From Pedobacter steynii (lineage in GTDB: Bacteria; Bacteroidota; Bacteroidia; Sphingobacteriales; Sphingobacteriaceae): DNA of 64,000 nt. Every line of letters starts with the position of its first letter. The stretch's first letter is position 1. Positions 8,168 to 15,915 of the stretch are shown piece after piece. The notes beneath the pieces are model-generated. The model ran no database searches. It was not told the DNA's origin and worked only from the letters and a program-made list of their open reading frames with translations. The DNA lies in assembly GCF_900103665.1 (NCBI RefSeq), contig NZ_FNGY01000005.1, forward strand, positions 218,641 through 282,640, given 5' to 3'. The position numbers and the translations under genes were made by a program.

Positions 8168-8468
8168 TGCGCAAGAAATAGCCTTTGCAAAGACTATTTT
8201 CAGTTGAGATATCGGTGTAATCGAAAAAAAGAAGCGGTACTGGTGCTGTAAACCAATCCTTTAAAGGGTGCTACCTAATAGAGAAATTAACGATTGGTGA
8301 ATTTTTGAAAATGATAATGACAAGGTACGTAAACTAACAGCTAATATTTTTTGTTTATTAGTTAATAGCCTTTTGATTGGTTTTTTATGGCGTAATCCTG
8401 AAGTAATCAGTCTTGAATGCTAATTAGAGATAGATTTCAAATTGTGTTTTGAATGTACTTTTTTTTCT
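8168..8468. other. Intergenic region upstream of XRE-type gene
   Basis: About 300 bp, AT-rich, with no convincing ORF. It should contain the promoter of the XRE-type gene; CAAAGACTA near 8188 is close to, but one base longer than, an inverted TAnnTTTG box. A weak inverted repeat CTAATA/TATTAG lies near 8342-8362. I see nothing else in it. Confidence 0.4.
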
Positions 8469-8511
8469 TATAAATGAAAAGACCGGCAATTTGCCGGTCT
8501 TTTCATTTATA
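8469..8511 (-). terminator. Strong bidirectional terminator
   Basis: 21-bp perfect inverted repeat (8469-8489 with 8491-8511) with a GC-rich core ACCGGCAA/TTGCCGGT flanked by A and T runs on both sides. It lies 20 bp downstream of the phosphatase-family gene ending at 8531 and can terminate either strand. Confidence 0.85.
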
Positions 8512-8530
8512 TCAATAAGAAAAATGGGAT

Positions 8531-9325
8531 TTAAGGAAGGATGTAGCTCGCCACAACAGGAAGATGGTCTGAAGCAGTGATGTTTTTAAGCACCTGATGG
8601 CTAGCTACTTTCAGGGGACTGCCTTTTTTTAACAGAATGAAGTCGATCTCGTCTTTTGGGTTAACCTCCGGGATTGTCGGATCGCAATTCTCCCTGCAGC
8701 TGCGGGTAAAATGTTGCTCGAGTATGGCCATTGCCGGATTTTTAGCGTCAAGATTAAAATCTCCGGCAAGGATGACCTGCCCTTTTCTTGATCCCAGAAC
8801 CTTGTTGATTTCGGCAACCTGAAGCAAACGGTGTTCGTCTTTTAAGTCCAGATGTGTACAGGCGAAATCTAATGATTTTCCAGTAGGTAGGGTTACATTT
8901 ATGACGGCCAGGCTGCGTGCCTCGGCTGGCAGGCCTGCTTTAGCAGGTAGAGGAAAGCGTTCTGTGCGGTTGATTTTGAACTTGGAAAGAATGGCAACGC
9001 CATATTCACCTCCGTCATAATCTATGCCCTTAGAGAAGAAAGCGTACATTCCTGTCAGTTCCGCCAGTTTTTTCACCTGGTCAACTCCATTTGCCCTGCC
9101 GGTTCGCACGTCCAGTTCCTGAAGGGCTACAAGGTCTGGTGCCTGACTACTGATGACATTCGCAATGGCTGGTAAGTCAATTACTCCATTTTGTGCGGGT
9201 GGATTTCCATGATGAATGTTATAAGTCATCACTTTTAACGTTTTTTTTTCGGACTGTGCAACCGTTGTAAATGCGTACATAAGAAGTAGGCAAACCGCAC
9301 CCGAGAATTGAAAATTTAGTTTCAT
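8531..9325 (-). CDS. Secreted endonuclease/exonuclease/phosphatase family protein
   Basis: 264 aa with a signal peptide (residues 1-24, ending TTVAQ). The EEP fold signatures are all present: MTYNIHHG (metal/phosphate Asn), VALQELD with the metal-binding Glu, ILAGDFNLDAKNP, DEIDFILL and the terminal SDHLPVVA with the general-base His. Such periplasmic or extracellular EEP proteins in Bacteroidota act as phosphodiesterases, sphingomyelinase-like enzymes or nucleases; the substrate cannot be read from sequence. Single gene, closed by the terminator at 8469-8511, divergent from the DUF2264 gene. Confidence 0.85.
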   Translation of the reverse strand: MKLNFQFSGAVCLLLMYAFTTVAQSEKKTLKVMTYNIHHGNPPAQNGVIDLPAIANVISSQAPDLVALQELDVRTGRANGVDQVKKLAELTGMYAFFSKGIDYDGGEYGVAILSKFKINRTERFPLPAKAGLPAEARSLAVINVTLPTGKSLDFACTHLDLKDEHRLLQVAEINKVLGSRKGQVILAGDFNLDAKNPAMAILEQHFTRSCRENCDPTIPEVNPKDEIDFILLKKGSPLKVASHQVLKNITASDHLPVVASYILP

Positions 9326-9476
9326 ATATGCTTGTGTTTTATCTGTTTAAAAGTAGAATTTTACTTTCGGATTTGATAGTTGCTTTTCCGTTGATATCAA
9401 ACGTTTGCGCGGTCAATTTCTGGAAATTATGATGGATCCCAGCTATCTTAGGTTCGATTTATTGGATCAGATAGCT

Positions 9477-10736
9477 ATGGAACGAAGAAAATTTTTAGGA
9501 GCGATATCATTAATGGGACTGGCAGGAACGATACCTCCAGCATCACTTTTGGCGGTCGAAAAGAAACCTTTTGAGCTCGCGGGAATGGCGGGGAACGACA
9601 GGGAGTATTGGTGGAGATTATTGTATAAAATAGCAAATCCCGTCACTGCTAATCTCGCGGAGGGCAGTCTGAAGAAAAATATGAGGGTAGAGAAGTCACC
9701 TTCTTTCGACTCCCGTTCTATTCATGTCACCTATCTGGAAGCTGTAGGCAGGACCTTTGCCGGGATTGCACCATGGCTTGCCTTGCCAGACGACGATACT
9801 AAAGAAGGAGTATTCCGTAAAAAGATGAGAACGGACGCGTTGTCAGGGCTAACCCGTTGTTTCGATCCGGCAAGTTCCGATCAATTAAATTTTAAAACGG
9901 ATTATCAGCCTATTGTAGACGCGGCCTACCTGGCTCATGCTTTTTTGCGTGCGCCAAAAGCACTGTGGGAGCCACTGGATTCGGCAACTAAAGAAAGAAT
10001 AATTGCTTCATTTAAGTCATTAAGAAATAGAAAACCATTCAATAGCAACTGGTTGTTGTTTGGTTCCATATCTGAAGTTTTTCTGCTCTCAGTAGGTCAG
10101 GAGCCAGATACAGAGCGGTTAAATAAAGGGGTAAAGAAATTAAATGAATGGTATAAAGGAGATGGTTGCTATGGGGATGGGCCTAACCTGGCTTTCGATT
10201 ATTATAACTCTTTTGTCATTCACCCAATGATGGTGGATACATTAAAGGTAATGGTGGATCATGGAATGGCAACATCAAAAGAATATGAGCTCGCCCTCTC
10301 CCGAATGGGGAGATATGCTATCGGTCAGGAACGGATGATCTCTCCGGAGGGAACCTTTCCACCAATCGGGCGGTCCATCACTTACCGAACAGGGGCACTA
10401 CAGGCATTGAGTCAGATTGCTCTGATGGAGCAGTTGCCGACACCAATAAAGCCGGCACAGGTACGCGCGGCACTTACGCTCGTCAAAAAAAACATGTACG
10501 ACGTAGATGGTACCTTTGATGAAAACGGATGGCTGCAATTGGGCTTCGTTGGCCATGATCCGGACATTGCTGATTATTATACTTCTACCGGGAGCCTTTA
10601 TATGGCTACCCTGTCCTTTTTGCCTCTTGGATTACCTGCAACAAACGAATTTTGGGTGGCACCGGCTGAAGACTGGACGGCAAGAAAAGCATGGGGAGGG
10701 GAAAAATTCGCTAAAGATTATCATGTAGATTATTAA
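9477..10736 (+). CDS. DUF2264 domain-containing exported protein
   Basis: 419 aa from ATG at 9477, chosen over GTG or TTG codons upstream because it begins MERRKFLGAISLMG, a twin-arginine-type signal (RRKFLG plus hydrophobic stretch, ending near SLLA). The body is a DUF2264 protein, an alpha/alpha-barrel resembling glycoside hydrolases and polysaccharide lyases; GDGCYGDGPNLAFDYYNSFV and IGRSITYRTGALQAL are characteristic segments. It is probably a periplasmic carbohydrate-active enzyme, but substrate is unknown. Monocistronic; the next gene starts 76 bp downstream. Confidence 0.8.
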   Translation: MERRKFLGAISLMGLAGTIPPASLLAVEKKPFELAGMAGNDREYWWRLLYKIANPVTANLAEGSLKKNMRVEKSPSFDSRSIHVTYLEAVGRTFAGIAPWLALPDDDTKEGVFRKKMRTDALSGLTRCFDPASSDQLNFKTDYQPIVDAAYLAHAFLRAPKALWEPLDSATKERIIASFKSLRNRKPFNSNWLLFGSISEVFLLSVGQEPDTERLNKGVKKLNEWYKGDGCYGDGPNLAFDYYNSFVIHPMMVDTLKVMVDHGMATSKEYELALSRMGRYAIGQERMISPEGTFPPIGRSITYRTGALQALSQIALMEQLPTPIKPAQVRAALTLVKKNMYDVDGTFDENGWLQLGFVGHDPDIADYYTSTGSLYMATLSFLPLGLPATNEFWVAPAEDWTARKAWGGEKFAKDYHVDY

Positions 10737-10778
10737 TCAGTATCAATTTCAATATTAAAATTCGGATATTTAGAAATC

Positions 10779-10794
10779 CTTAAATATATTTAAG
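10779..10794. promoter_or_regulatory. 16-bp perfect palindrome upstream of patatin gene
   Basis: CTTAAATATATTTAAG is self-complementary and ends 18 bp before the start codon at 10813. It is AT-only in the centre, so it could be an operator or part of a promoter rather than a terminator. Confidence 0.25.
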
Positions 10795-10812
10795 AGGACG
10801 GAATATTGATTC

Positions 10813-13188
10813 ATGATAATGAACATCCCCATGTTGAAAACAGTGACTAGCGGTTTATCGTTGATGATCTGCTTGTGCCTATGGCTAAGCAGTGCTTCTT
10901 TTTCTCAAACAAAGCCTAAACAGGGTAACCGCCCAAAGATTGGTCTGGCACTCAGTGGCGGTGGGGCAAAGGGGATGGCGCACATCGGTTTGTTAAAATT
11001 GATTGATTCTCTGGGCATAAAAATCGATTATATTTCGGGAACCAGTGCCGGTGGAATCTTCGGCGGACTTTATGCCATCGGCTACACACCAGACACGCTA
11101 AAAAAGATTGCGTTGAGAATTAACTGGCGGAGGGTGCTGAGTAATAAAGTCCCTTTAAATCAGATCAATATTGAGGAAAAAGACGAGTATGACAACTATA
11201 TGATCGAATTTCCGGTAACGGGAGGGAGACCTAGATTGCCGGGGGCTCTAATTGAAGGGCAGTATATTTCTGAGGTCCTCAATACGCTTACTTATCCTGT
11301 AAAACACATTAACGATTTTAATAAATTACCTATTCCCATTACGATTACCTCCTCGGATATTGTAAATGGGGGATTGGTTTTGCAGCATAAAGGTTCTTTG
11401 CCGATGGCTATCCGCGCTACACTGGCCATACCTGCAGCCTTTGCTCCGGTATATATTGATGGACGCTTGTTGGTGGATGGCGGCCTGGACCGAAACTTCC
11501 CGGTGCAGGAAGTGAAAGAAATGGGCGCAGATATTGTGATTGGTGGTTATACCGGATTTCGTCTTTTTACAGAGAAAGAAATTGAAAATCCAATGAAACT
11601 AATATACCAGACCCATGCGTTCAGGTCTGTAGAGGATTCGAAAAAGCAGGAAGCCATGGCAGATGTAGTCGTTGATTTTACTCAGGCACTGATAGGTTAC
11701 TCCACAGCTGATTTTTACCAGAACAGGCGCATCATTGAAATAGGGGAGAATGAGGCGAGAAAATACTTGCCGCAACTGATTAAAATTGCCGAAGAACAGA
11801 AGAAATATCCTCAGGAAAGTACAAGAAGAGTCATTGAAGATCCTAAGTTGCCGGTCACAAAAATCACTTATCAGAATGATAAAGGGCAGCCTTTGGATTT
11901 TCCTGTAATGGAACAATTTGCAGCCTCACGTTTGGGCTTGGGGGCGGGAAAAGAGTTAAAAGTAAAAGCAGTGAATGATGGCGTTGCAGACATTTATGGA
12001 ACACAGTTTTTCGATAAGGTGTATTATACGTTCGAGAATAATGGAGATAGTGCATTGACGATGAATGTTCGTCTGAAACAAGGGAAGCCAGGCGCCTTCA
12101 AAGCATCTGTTCACTACGATACGGAGCAGTCGGCCGGCTTGATCGTAAACTATACTTACCGGAATATCCTGTTGAGTAAATCCAGACTTCTGGCTACTGT
12201 AGACCTTTCGGAGCGATTTAAAGCGAGATTCGATTATTATAAGTTCATTAACGAGAACAACAGGATGTGGCTTAAAGCTTCTTTTAGTTATCAGGCATTG
12301 CAGAATAATTCTATTCTTTACCGGTTGATTGCAGATGAGAATTATTATAATAACATGATGAATGCGGAATTGTCTCTGGGATATAGCCTTGGGCGTTCCA
12401 GTTACGTTTCTATAAGTGCGGGTCATGAAAACGAGGCGATTAAAAGAGGCCCGAATTTACTTAAACGTGTTTTTGGGGAAGGAAATGATATCCGGACACT
12501 GTATAGCCACAGTAATCAGGCATTCGGTCTTCTTTTCAGACAAAATACTTTAGATAACCTGTATTTTCCAAAGCGGGGTAATTCACTAACCATTCAGGCG
12601 AAGTATCTCGTGAATAACAGGCTCAGCACGAAAGTTCCAGATCCTGATGATGAAAAAGGACAGTCGATTTATCAATATCTGAACCCTATGGATGGTCTTC
12701 CGGGAAATATTGCGAGAATCTTCCTTAGCGAGAATTTTGTGAAGCGGATCAATAGAAGGCTCTCTTTGAATGCTTCCGCTTCCTGGGGATTCAATTATTC
12801 GGAGAGATATGGGTTTGAATCTTCCTATATGTACGAAAGTGCTAAGTTTAGCATAGGCGGAATAGATGGGAAACAAGATGTGACGCAAAGTAATTTTATC
12901 GGATTGAAGCGGGCGGAGGTTGGACTGAATAGCCTGACTACCTTTGGTTTCGCCTTGCAATACAACTTCAAAGGGAACTTCTATCTGACTCCGCAGGTAA
13001 ATGTAGGTTGGGAAAATAGGGGCTGGAATCCTTTTAATGTAGCCTTTAATGACGACTACCTTTTCGGGTATGGTGCCAAACTCGGCTATATGTCCTTCGT
13101 TGGCCCCATTAATTTTTCCGTAGCTAGAACCAACGGCTTTGACCGCAATCCCTGGAGAATGTATTTGTCTATTGGCTTTAAGTTTTAA
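10813..13188 (+). CDS. Patatin-like phospholipase with Omp85-type beta-barrel (PlpD-like)
   Basis: 791 aa: signal peptide (to about residue 31), patatin domain about residues 42-310, a POTRA-like segment about 340-410 and a C-terminal 16-strand-type Omp85/surface-antigen barrel ending in Phe. Catalytic dyad visible: oxyanion motif SGGGAKG (48-54), nucleophile Ser78 in GTSAGG, and Asp222 in VDGGLDRNFP. This is the class D autotransporter / PlpD-type layout, in which the lipase is anchored to or passed across the outer membrane. In Bacteroidota such RssA-family fusions are common and probably act on envelope phospholipids. The stop is 1 bp from the convergent chaperone gene's stop. Confidence 0.9.
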   Translation: MIMNIPMLKTVTSGLSLMICLCLWLSSASFSQTKPKQGNRPKIGLALSGGGAKGMAHIGLLKLIDSLGIKIDYISGTSAGGIFGGLYAIGYTPDTLKKIALRINWRRVLSNKVPLNQINIEEKDEYDNYMIEFPVTGGRPRLPGALIEGQYISEVLNTLTYPVKHINDFNKLPIPITITSSDIVNGGLVLQHKGSLPMAIRATLAIPAAFAPVYIDGRLLVDGGLDRNFPVQEVKEMGADIVIGGYTGFRLFTEKEIENPMKLIYQTHAFRSVEDSKKQEAMADVVVDFTQALIGYSTADFYQNRRIIEIGENEARKYLPQLIKIAEEQKKYPQESTRRVIEDPKLPVTKITYQNDKGQPLDFPVMEQFAASRLGLGAGKELKVKAVNDGVADIYGTQFFDKVYYTFENNGDSALTMNVRLKQGKPGAFKASVHYDTEQSAGLIVNYTYRNILLSKSRLLATVDLSERFKARFDYYKFINENNRMWLKASFSYQALQNNSILYRLIADENYYNNMMNAELSLGYSLGRSSYVSISAGHENEAIKRGPNLLKRVFGEGNDIRTLYSHSNQAFGLLFRQNTLDNLYFPKRGNSLTIQAKYLVNNRLSTKVPDPDDEKGQSIYQYLNPMDGLPGNIARIFLSENFVKRINRRLSLNASASWGFNYSERYGFESSYMYESAKFSIGGIDGKQDVTQSNFIGLKRAEVGLNSLTTFGFALQYNFKGNFYLTPQVNVGWENRGWNPFNVAFNDDYLFGYGAKLGYMSFVGPINFSVARTNGFDRNPWRMYLSIGFKF

Positions 13189-13189
13189 T

Positions 13190-14002
13190 CTATTTGATTT
13201 CGATCGTCATTTCTATAGCTTCCAGTGGCATGTCGTCATGATATTCCAGCATGGCCAGGGCGGAGTAACGGCCTTTCTTAAGGTTGGCGGGAATAGCAAG
13301 GGGAATGGTTCTGTTTGCATCAGGAAAAATAGGGAACTCCACACGTTCGAGCTTAATTTCCTCGCCGGTCTCCATATTGGTTAACTCCAGTCGGGCCTGG
13401 CATTGCAGCATTATGTTTCCCGTATTTTTGACAAAAAAATTATAACTGCCTTTCAGGGTTTTGTCGGGACGAAGGTCAATAGCCTTCGCTTCAAAGTTGT
13501 GGATTCCGGGAGGAACCTGATAAAGGTGAATGCCAAATCGGAAGATTTCATTGATCACTGCATTTACCTTTCCTTTTTTCTTTTTACTGTTTTCCTGCTC
13601 TTTTACATTTTGAACAAATAACATCGCCCATTTCATCTCTTTAAGCATTAAAGTATCTGTTGGGGTGTTTAGCGTAACCCGGACCTCTTTTGATGCTCTG
13701 GGTTCTATTTCTATAAAAGAATTGTCCAGTTTGATCCAGTTGGCACAGGAGCGGCTCAGTGTCCCTGCTTTCAGGTATTGGTGATTGCCCAGACTGTCTC
13801 TTAACCAATCTCCCAGGGATAATTGAAATACTTGCTTCTCATTGGAGATGTTTACTATTGTAATGGTTTGTGAGGAACTCTCTCCGGCTGCTGCGTTGAA
13901 GCTGAGTAAGGTTGGATTGATGTTGACCCGCTGTGCATTTATGATAGAAGGGCAGGTCAGCAGGCCTGATATTAAAACGAAAGAGAATAAGATAGCTTTC
14001 AT
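13190..14002 (-). CDS. PapD-like periplasmic chaperone of fimbrial-type cluster
   Basis: 270 aa from ATG at 14002, chosen because it starts a signal peptide (MKAILFSFVLISGLL, cleaved near INAQ); the frame upstream adds 26 non-signal residues. Residues about 25-150 fit a PapD N-domain: INPTLLSF, then TITIVNISNEKQVFQL and the conserved MKWAMLFVQNV strand. A Lys-rich loop (NSKKKKGKV) leads to a second beta sandwich (YNFFVKNTGNIMLQ, then GRYSALAMLEYHD). Two-domain Ig-like chaperones donate a strand to pilus subunits in the periplasm. The gene diverges (106-bp gap) from the subunit-like genes at 14109-15832 and the usher-like gene at 15916. The fold family is clear; chaperone function here is inferred from context. 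Confidence 0.75.
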   Translation of the reverse strand: MKAILFSFVLISGLLTCPSIINAQRVNINPTLLSFNAAAGESSSQTITIVNISNEKQVFQLSLGDWLRDSLGNHQYLKAGTLSRSCANWIKLDNSFIEIEPRASKEVRVTLNTPTDTLMLKEMKWAMLFVQNVKEQENSKKKKGKVNAVINEIFRFGIHLYQVPPGIHNFEAKAIDLRPDKTLKGSYNFFVKNTGNIMLQCQARLELTNMETGEEIKLERVEFPIFPDANRTIPLAIPANLKKGRYSALAMLEYHDDMPLEAIEMTIEIK

Positions 14003-14108
14003 AATTGAATTTTGTGTTCGGATGATCTTTGCAGGTGTTGCAATAATAATGCAGTTTTTATTTTGGGTCGATTTTTGCAACCCTTAAGGAACAGTGCTGC
14101 TTTGTTTT

Positions 14109-14630
14109 ATGAAATATTTATACCTGTCTATATTGTTTTTTTGTTTCTTCATCCGGACGAATGCCCAGCCAGCCGCACCTTCTCCCTGTACCGCACTGGG
14201 AACGGAAGCCCGAAATAAGCTAACGGTTGTTTCTGAAGGAACGCTGAACTTTACCCTGGGTACGCTCAATAGTTTTGAAACCGGGCAGACTTATTCCAAT
14301 AACATCAGACTCAATGTCTTGTCCCGAGATTCCAAATATAGGGTGTATGTGGCTGCAGAGCTTTCCCTGGCAGGGAGTCCTTCTACGGCAATTCCGTTAA
14401 CCAATTTTCAGGTCCAGACAGCACTGGTTGGAACCAATCCTCAGAACAGGATTACCGTAAGTAACCTAACACTTTCGGGAGCTTATCAGCAATTCGTGCA
14501 ACGCACAAATGTCACGGGTACTGCAGCAGATGTGTTCGACCTGACGGTGAAACTATCAGGAATGAATACTTATACCCAGGCGCCTGGTAATTACATACTT
14601 AAGTTTCACTATAGACTGTGTCACTATTAA
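14109..14630 (+). CDS. Exported subunit-like protein 1 of fimbrial-type cluster
   Basis: 173 aa from ATG at 14109 (a TTG at 14094 adds five residues before the signal peptide and is unlikely). Signal peptide to about residue 20 (FIRTNAQ). The mature part is small, beta-rich and Ser/Thr/Asn-rich, with two Cys (one near the N-terminus after PSP, one in the last five residues RLCHY), which could form a disulphide as in pilins. SNNIRLNVLSRDSKYRVYVAAE and the end APGNYILKFHYRL resemble the strand pattern of DUF4402/CFA-I-like subunits. No lipobox, so not a type V (Mfa1/FimA) fimbrillin. Possibly a minor or tip subunit. Stop and next start are separated by 1 bp. Confidence 0.6.
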   Translation: MKYLYLSILFFCFFIRTNAQPAAPSPCTALGTEARNKLTVVSEGTLNFTLGTLNSFETGQTYSNNIRLNVLSRDSKYRVYVAAELSLAGSPSTAIPLTNFQVQTALVGTNPQNRITVSNLTLSGAYQQFVQRTNVTGTAADVFDLTVKLSGMNTYTQAPGNYILKFHYRLCHY

Positions 14631-14631
14631 T

Positions 14632-15120
14632 ATGAAGGGTTTCATTAGAACGATTGTTTTTATAGGATCGATTATTTCGTTTATCCCATCGGTAGGTGTG
14701 GCCCAGCGTTATGTGACCAGAAGTCGTACTGTACAGTTATATCAGGTGCTGGATGTCTCTTTAAGCAGTACAAGCTCGGTCTTTGATTTTTCTGCTTTGG
14801 CGAACTATGAAAATGGGATCACCAAACCTGGTATGATCACAGCTACGGTTAAAGCCAATGTACCCTGGAAGTTAACGTTGACGCTGGCAAGTAACACATT
14901 ATCGCCCCAGATTACCCCTACGCCGATGCCAGCAAGCGTGATAGGGATCAAGGCTTCAACTGCTTCAACCTATACCCCCGTCCAAAACAATGCCCCCTTT
15001 TTTGTTCAAAACAACAGGGGATTATATACCATTGTCTTCGACCTGAGAGCACTTCCTGGCTATCAGTATGAAACGCAGGAGTACCTTGGTGATTTTTATT
15101 TTACTGTGTCACAACAATAG
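14632..15120 (+). CDS. Exported subunit-like protein 2 of fimbrial-type cluster
   Basis: 162 aa with signal peptide (cleavage near GVAQ, residue 24). Clearly paralogous to the protein at 15302-15832: both have F(D/S)..ALANY near residue 60, W-K-(L/V)-T, a PMP(A/T)SV segment, and a C-terminus PGY.Y.T.EY......T..Q. The conserved C-terminal strand is what a chaperone would cap in donor-strand complementation. Translationally linked to the gene upstream (1-bp gap). Probably a structural subunit; function inferred. Confidence 0.65.
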   Translation: MKGFIRTIVFIGSIISFIPSVGVAQRYVTRSRTVQLYQVLDVSLSSTSSVFDFSALANYENGITKPGMITATVKANVPWKLTLTLASNTLSPQITPTPMPASVIGIKASTASTYTPVQNNAPFFVQNNRGLYTIVFDLRALPGYQYETQEYLGDFYFTVSQQ

Positions 15121-15159
15121 TACTTTAACTTAAACTTGTTACATTTTCGTGTGAAGTAT

Positions 15160-15188
15160 TTTCCTCAAAATTCCCCGTTTTGAGAAAA
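15160..15188 (+). terminator. Hairpin between minor and major subunit-like genes
   Basis: 11-bp stem with one bulged C: TTTTC(C)TCAAAA, loop TTCCCCG (15171-15177), TTTTGAGAAAA. There is no long U tract, so it may be an attenuator or an mRNA-stabilising structure. Confidence 0.4.
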
Positions 15189-15224
15189 GTGTGGTGTTGT
15201 TTTTCTACGTTTTTCTCCCCATTT

Positions 15225-15242
15225 ATAGGTAGTAATACCTAT
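15225..15242 (+). promoter_or_regulatory. Inverted repeat ATAGGTA-GTAA-TACCTAT upstream of major subunit-like gene
   Basis: Perfect 7-bp arms with a 4-nt spacer, 60 bp before the start at 15302. It is positioned as an operator for separate control of the third subunit gene. Regulator unknown. Confidence 0.35.
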
Positions 15243-15301
15243 TTTACTGGCATGTCGTTTGTCTCTGTGTTTGCGTATTAACCAACAAACAAAATTATTC
15301 G

Positions 15302-15832
15302 ATGAAAAAAATTTTACTCAGTGTTGCACTTTTTTGCGCGACACTTATGACTGTAAATGCACAAGTCGCTACAGGTACGACAGCTACGCGTACCCAAAAC
15401 ATGAAGATTGTCATCAAAGAAGTCTTCGATCTTGCCTTAACACCGGGTACATTACAAACCATTAGCTTTGACGCCCTGGCTAATTATGATGCTGCGGGTG
15501 GTATTGAGCTTGCTGCTGCAAATACAGTGAACTATAAAGCCAACCATTTGTGGAAAGTAACCGCAATTGCAAATGCACCTGAATTTACCTATGCTTCAAC
15601 AGCTAATAGTAAAGTAGCTGATCTTTCTCCAATGCCGACTTCTGTCTTGCAAATCCGTAAAACAGGTGGTACCTATCAGGCCCTGCCTCCAAGTACCGGC
15701 GCGGCAATTACAGTAGCATCGGGTACACGTGGTACAGGTAACTTTACCCTTGATTATAAGGCTGTTCCCGGATATACTTATCAGACGGGTGAATATACTG
15801 TTGGTGTAATCTATACCATGACCAATCAATAA
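15302..15832 (+). CDS. Exported subunit-like protein 3 (likely major subunit)
   Basis: 176 aa; signal peptide MKKILLSVALFCATLMTVNA, cleavage near residue 20. The mature part is Ala/Thr-rich, acid-poor and beta-rich, with FDALANYD, LSPMPTSVLQI and a C-terminal strand GEYTVGVIYTMTNQ shared with the protein at 14632-15120. It has its own 180-bp upstream region with an inverted repeat and is followed by a 14-bp hairpin, the arrangement expected for a more highly expressed major subunit. Not a lipoprotein. I know of no exact family name; DUF4402/CS1-type subunits are the nearest in style. Confidence 0.65.
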   Translation: MKKILLSVALFCATLMTVNAQVATGTTATRTQNMKIVIKEVFDLALTPGTLQTISFDALANYDAAGGIELAAANTVNYKANHLWKVTAIANAPEFTYASTANSKVADLSPMPTSVLQIRKTGGTYQALPPSTGAAITVASGTRGTGNFTLDYKAVPGYTYQTGEYTVGVIYTMTNQ

Positions 15833-15858
15833 GCAATTTCCGGCATCATCATAATTTA

Positions 15859-15894
15859 ATAAGGAAAGCCCTCAGATAAAAGGGCTTTCCTTAT
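15859..15894 (+). terminator. Strong hairpin between major subunit-like and usher-like genes
   Basis: 14-bp perfect stem (15859-15872 with 15881-15894) with an 8-nt loop, ending 21 bp before the next start codon. No U run follows, which fits partial termination or 3'-end protection that lowers usher-like expression relative to the subunit. Confidence 0.55.
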
Positions 15895-15915
15895 GATGGA
15901 ATCGTCGGTAATCCT

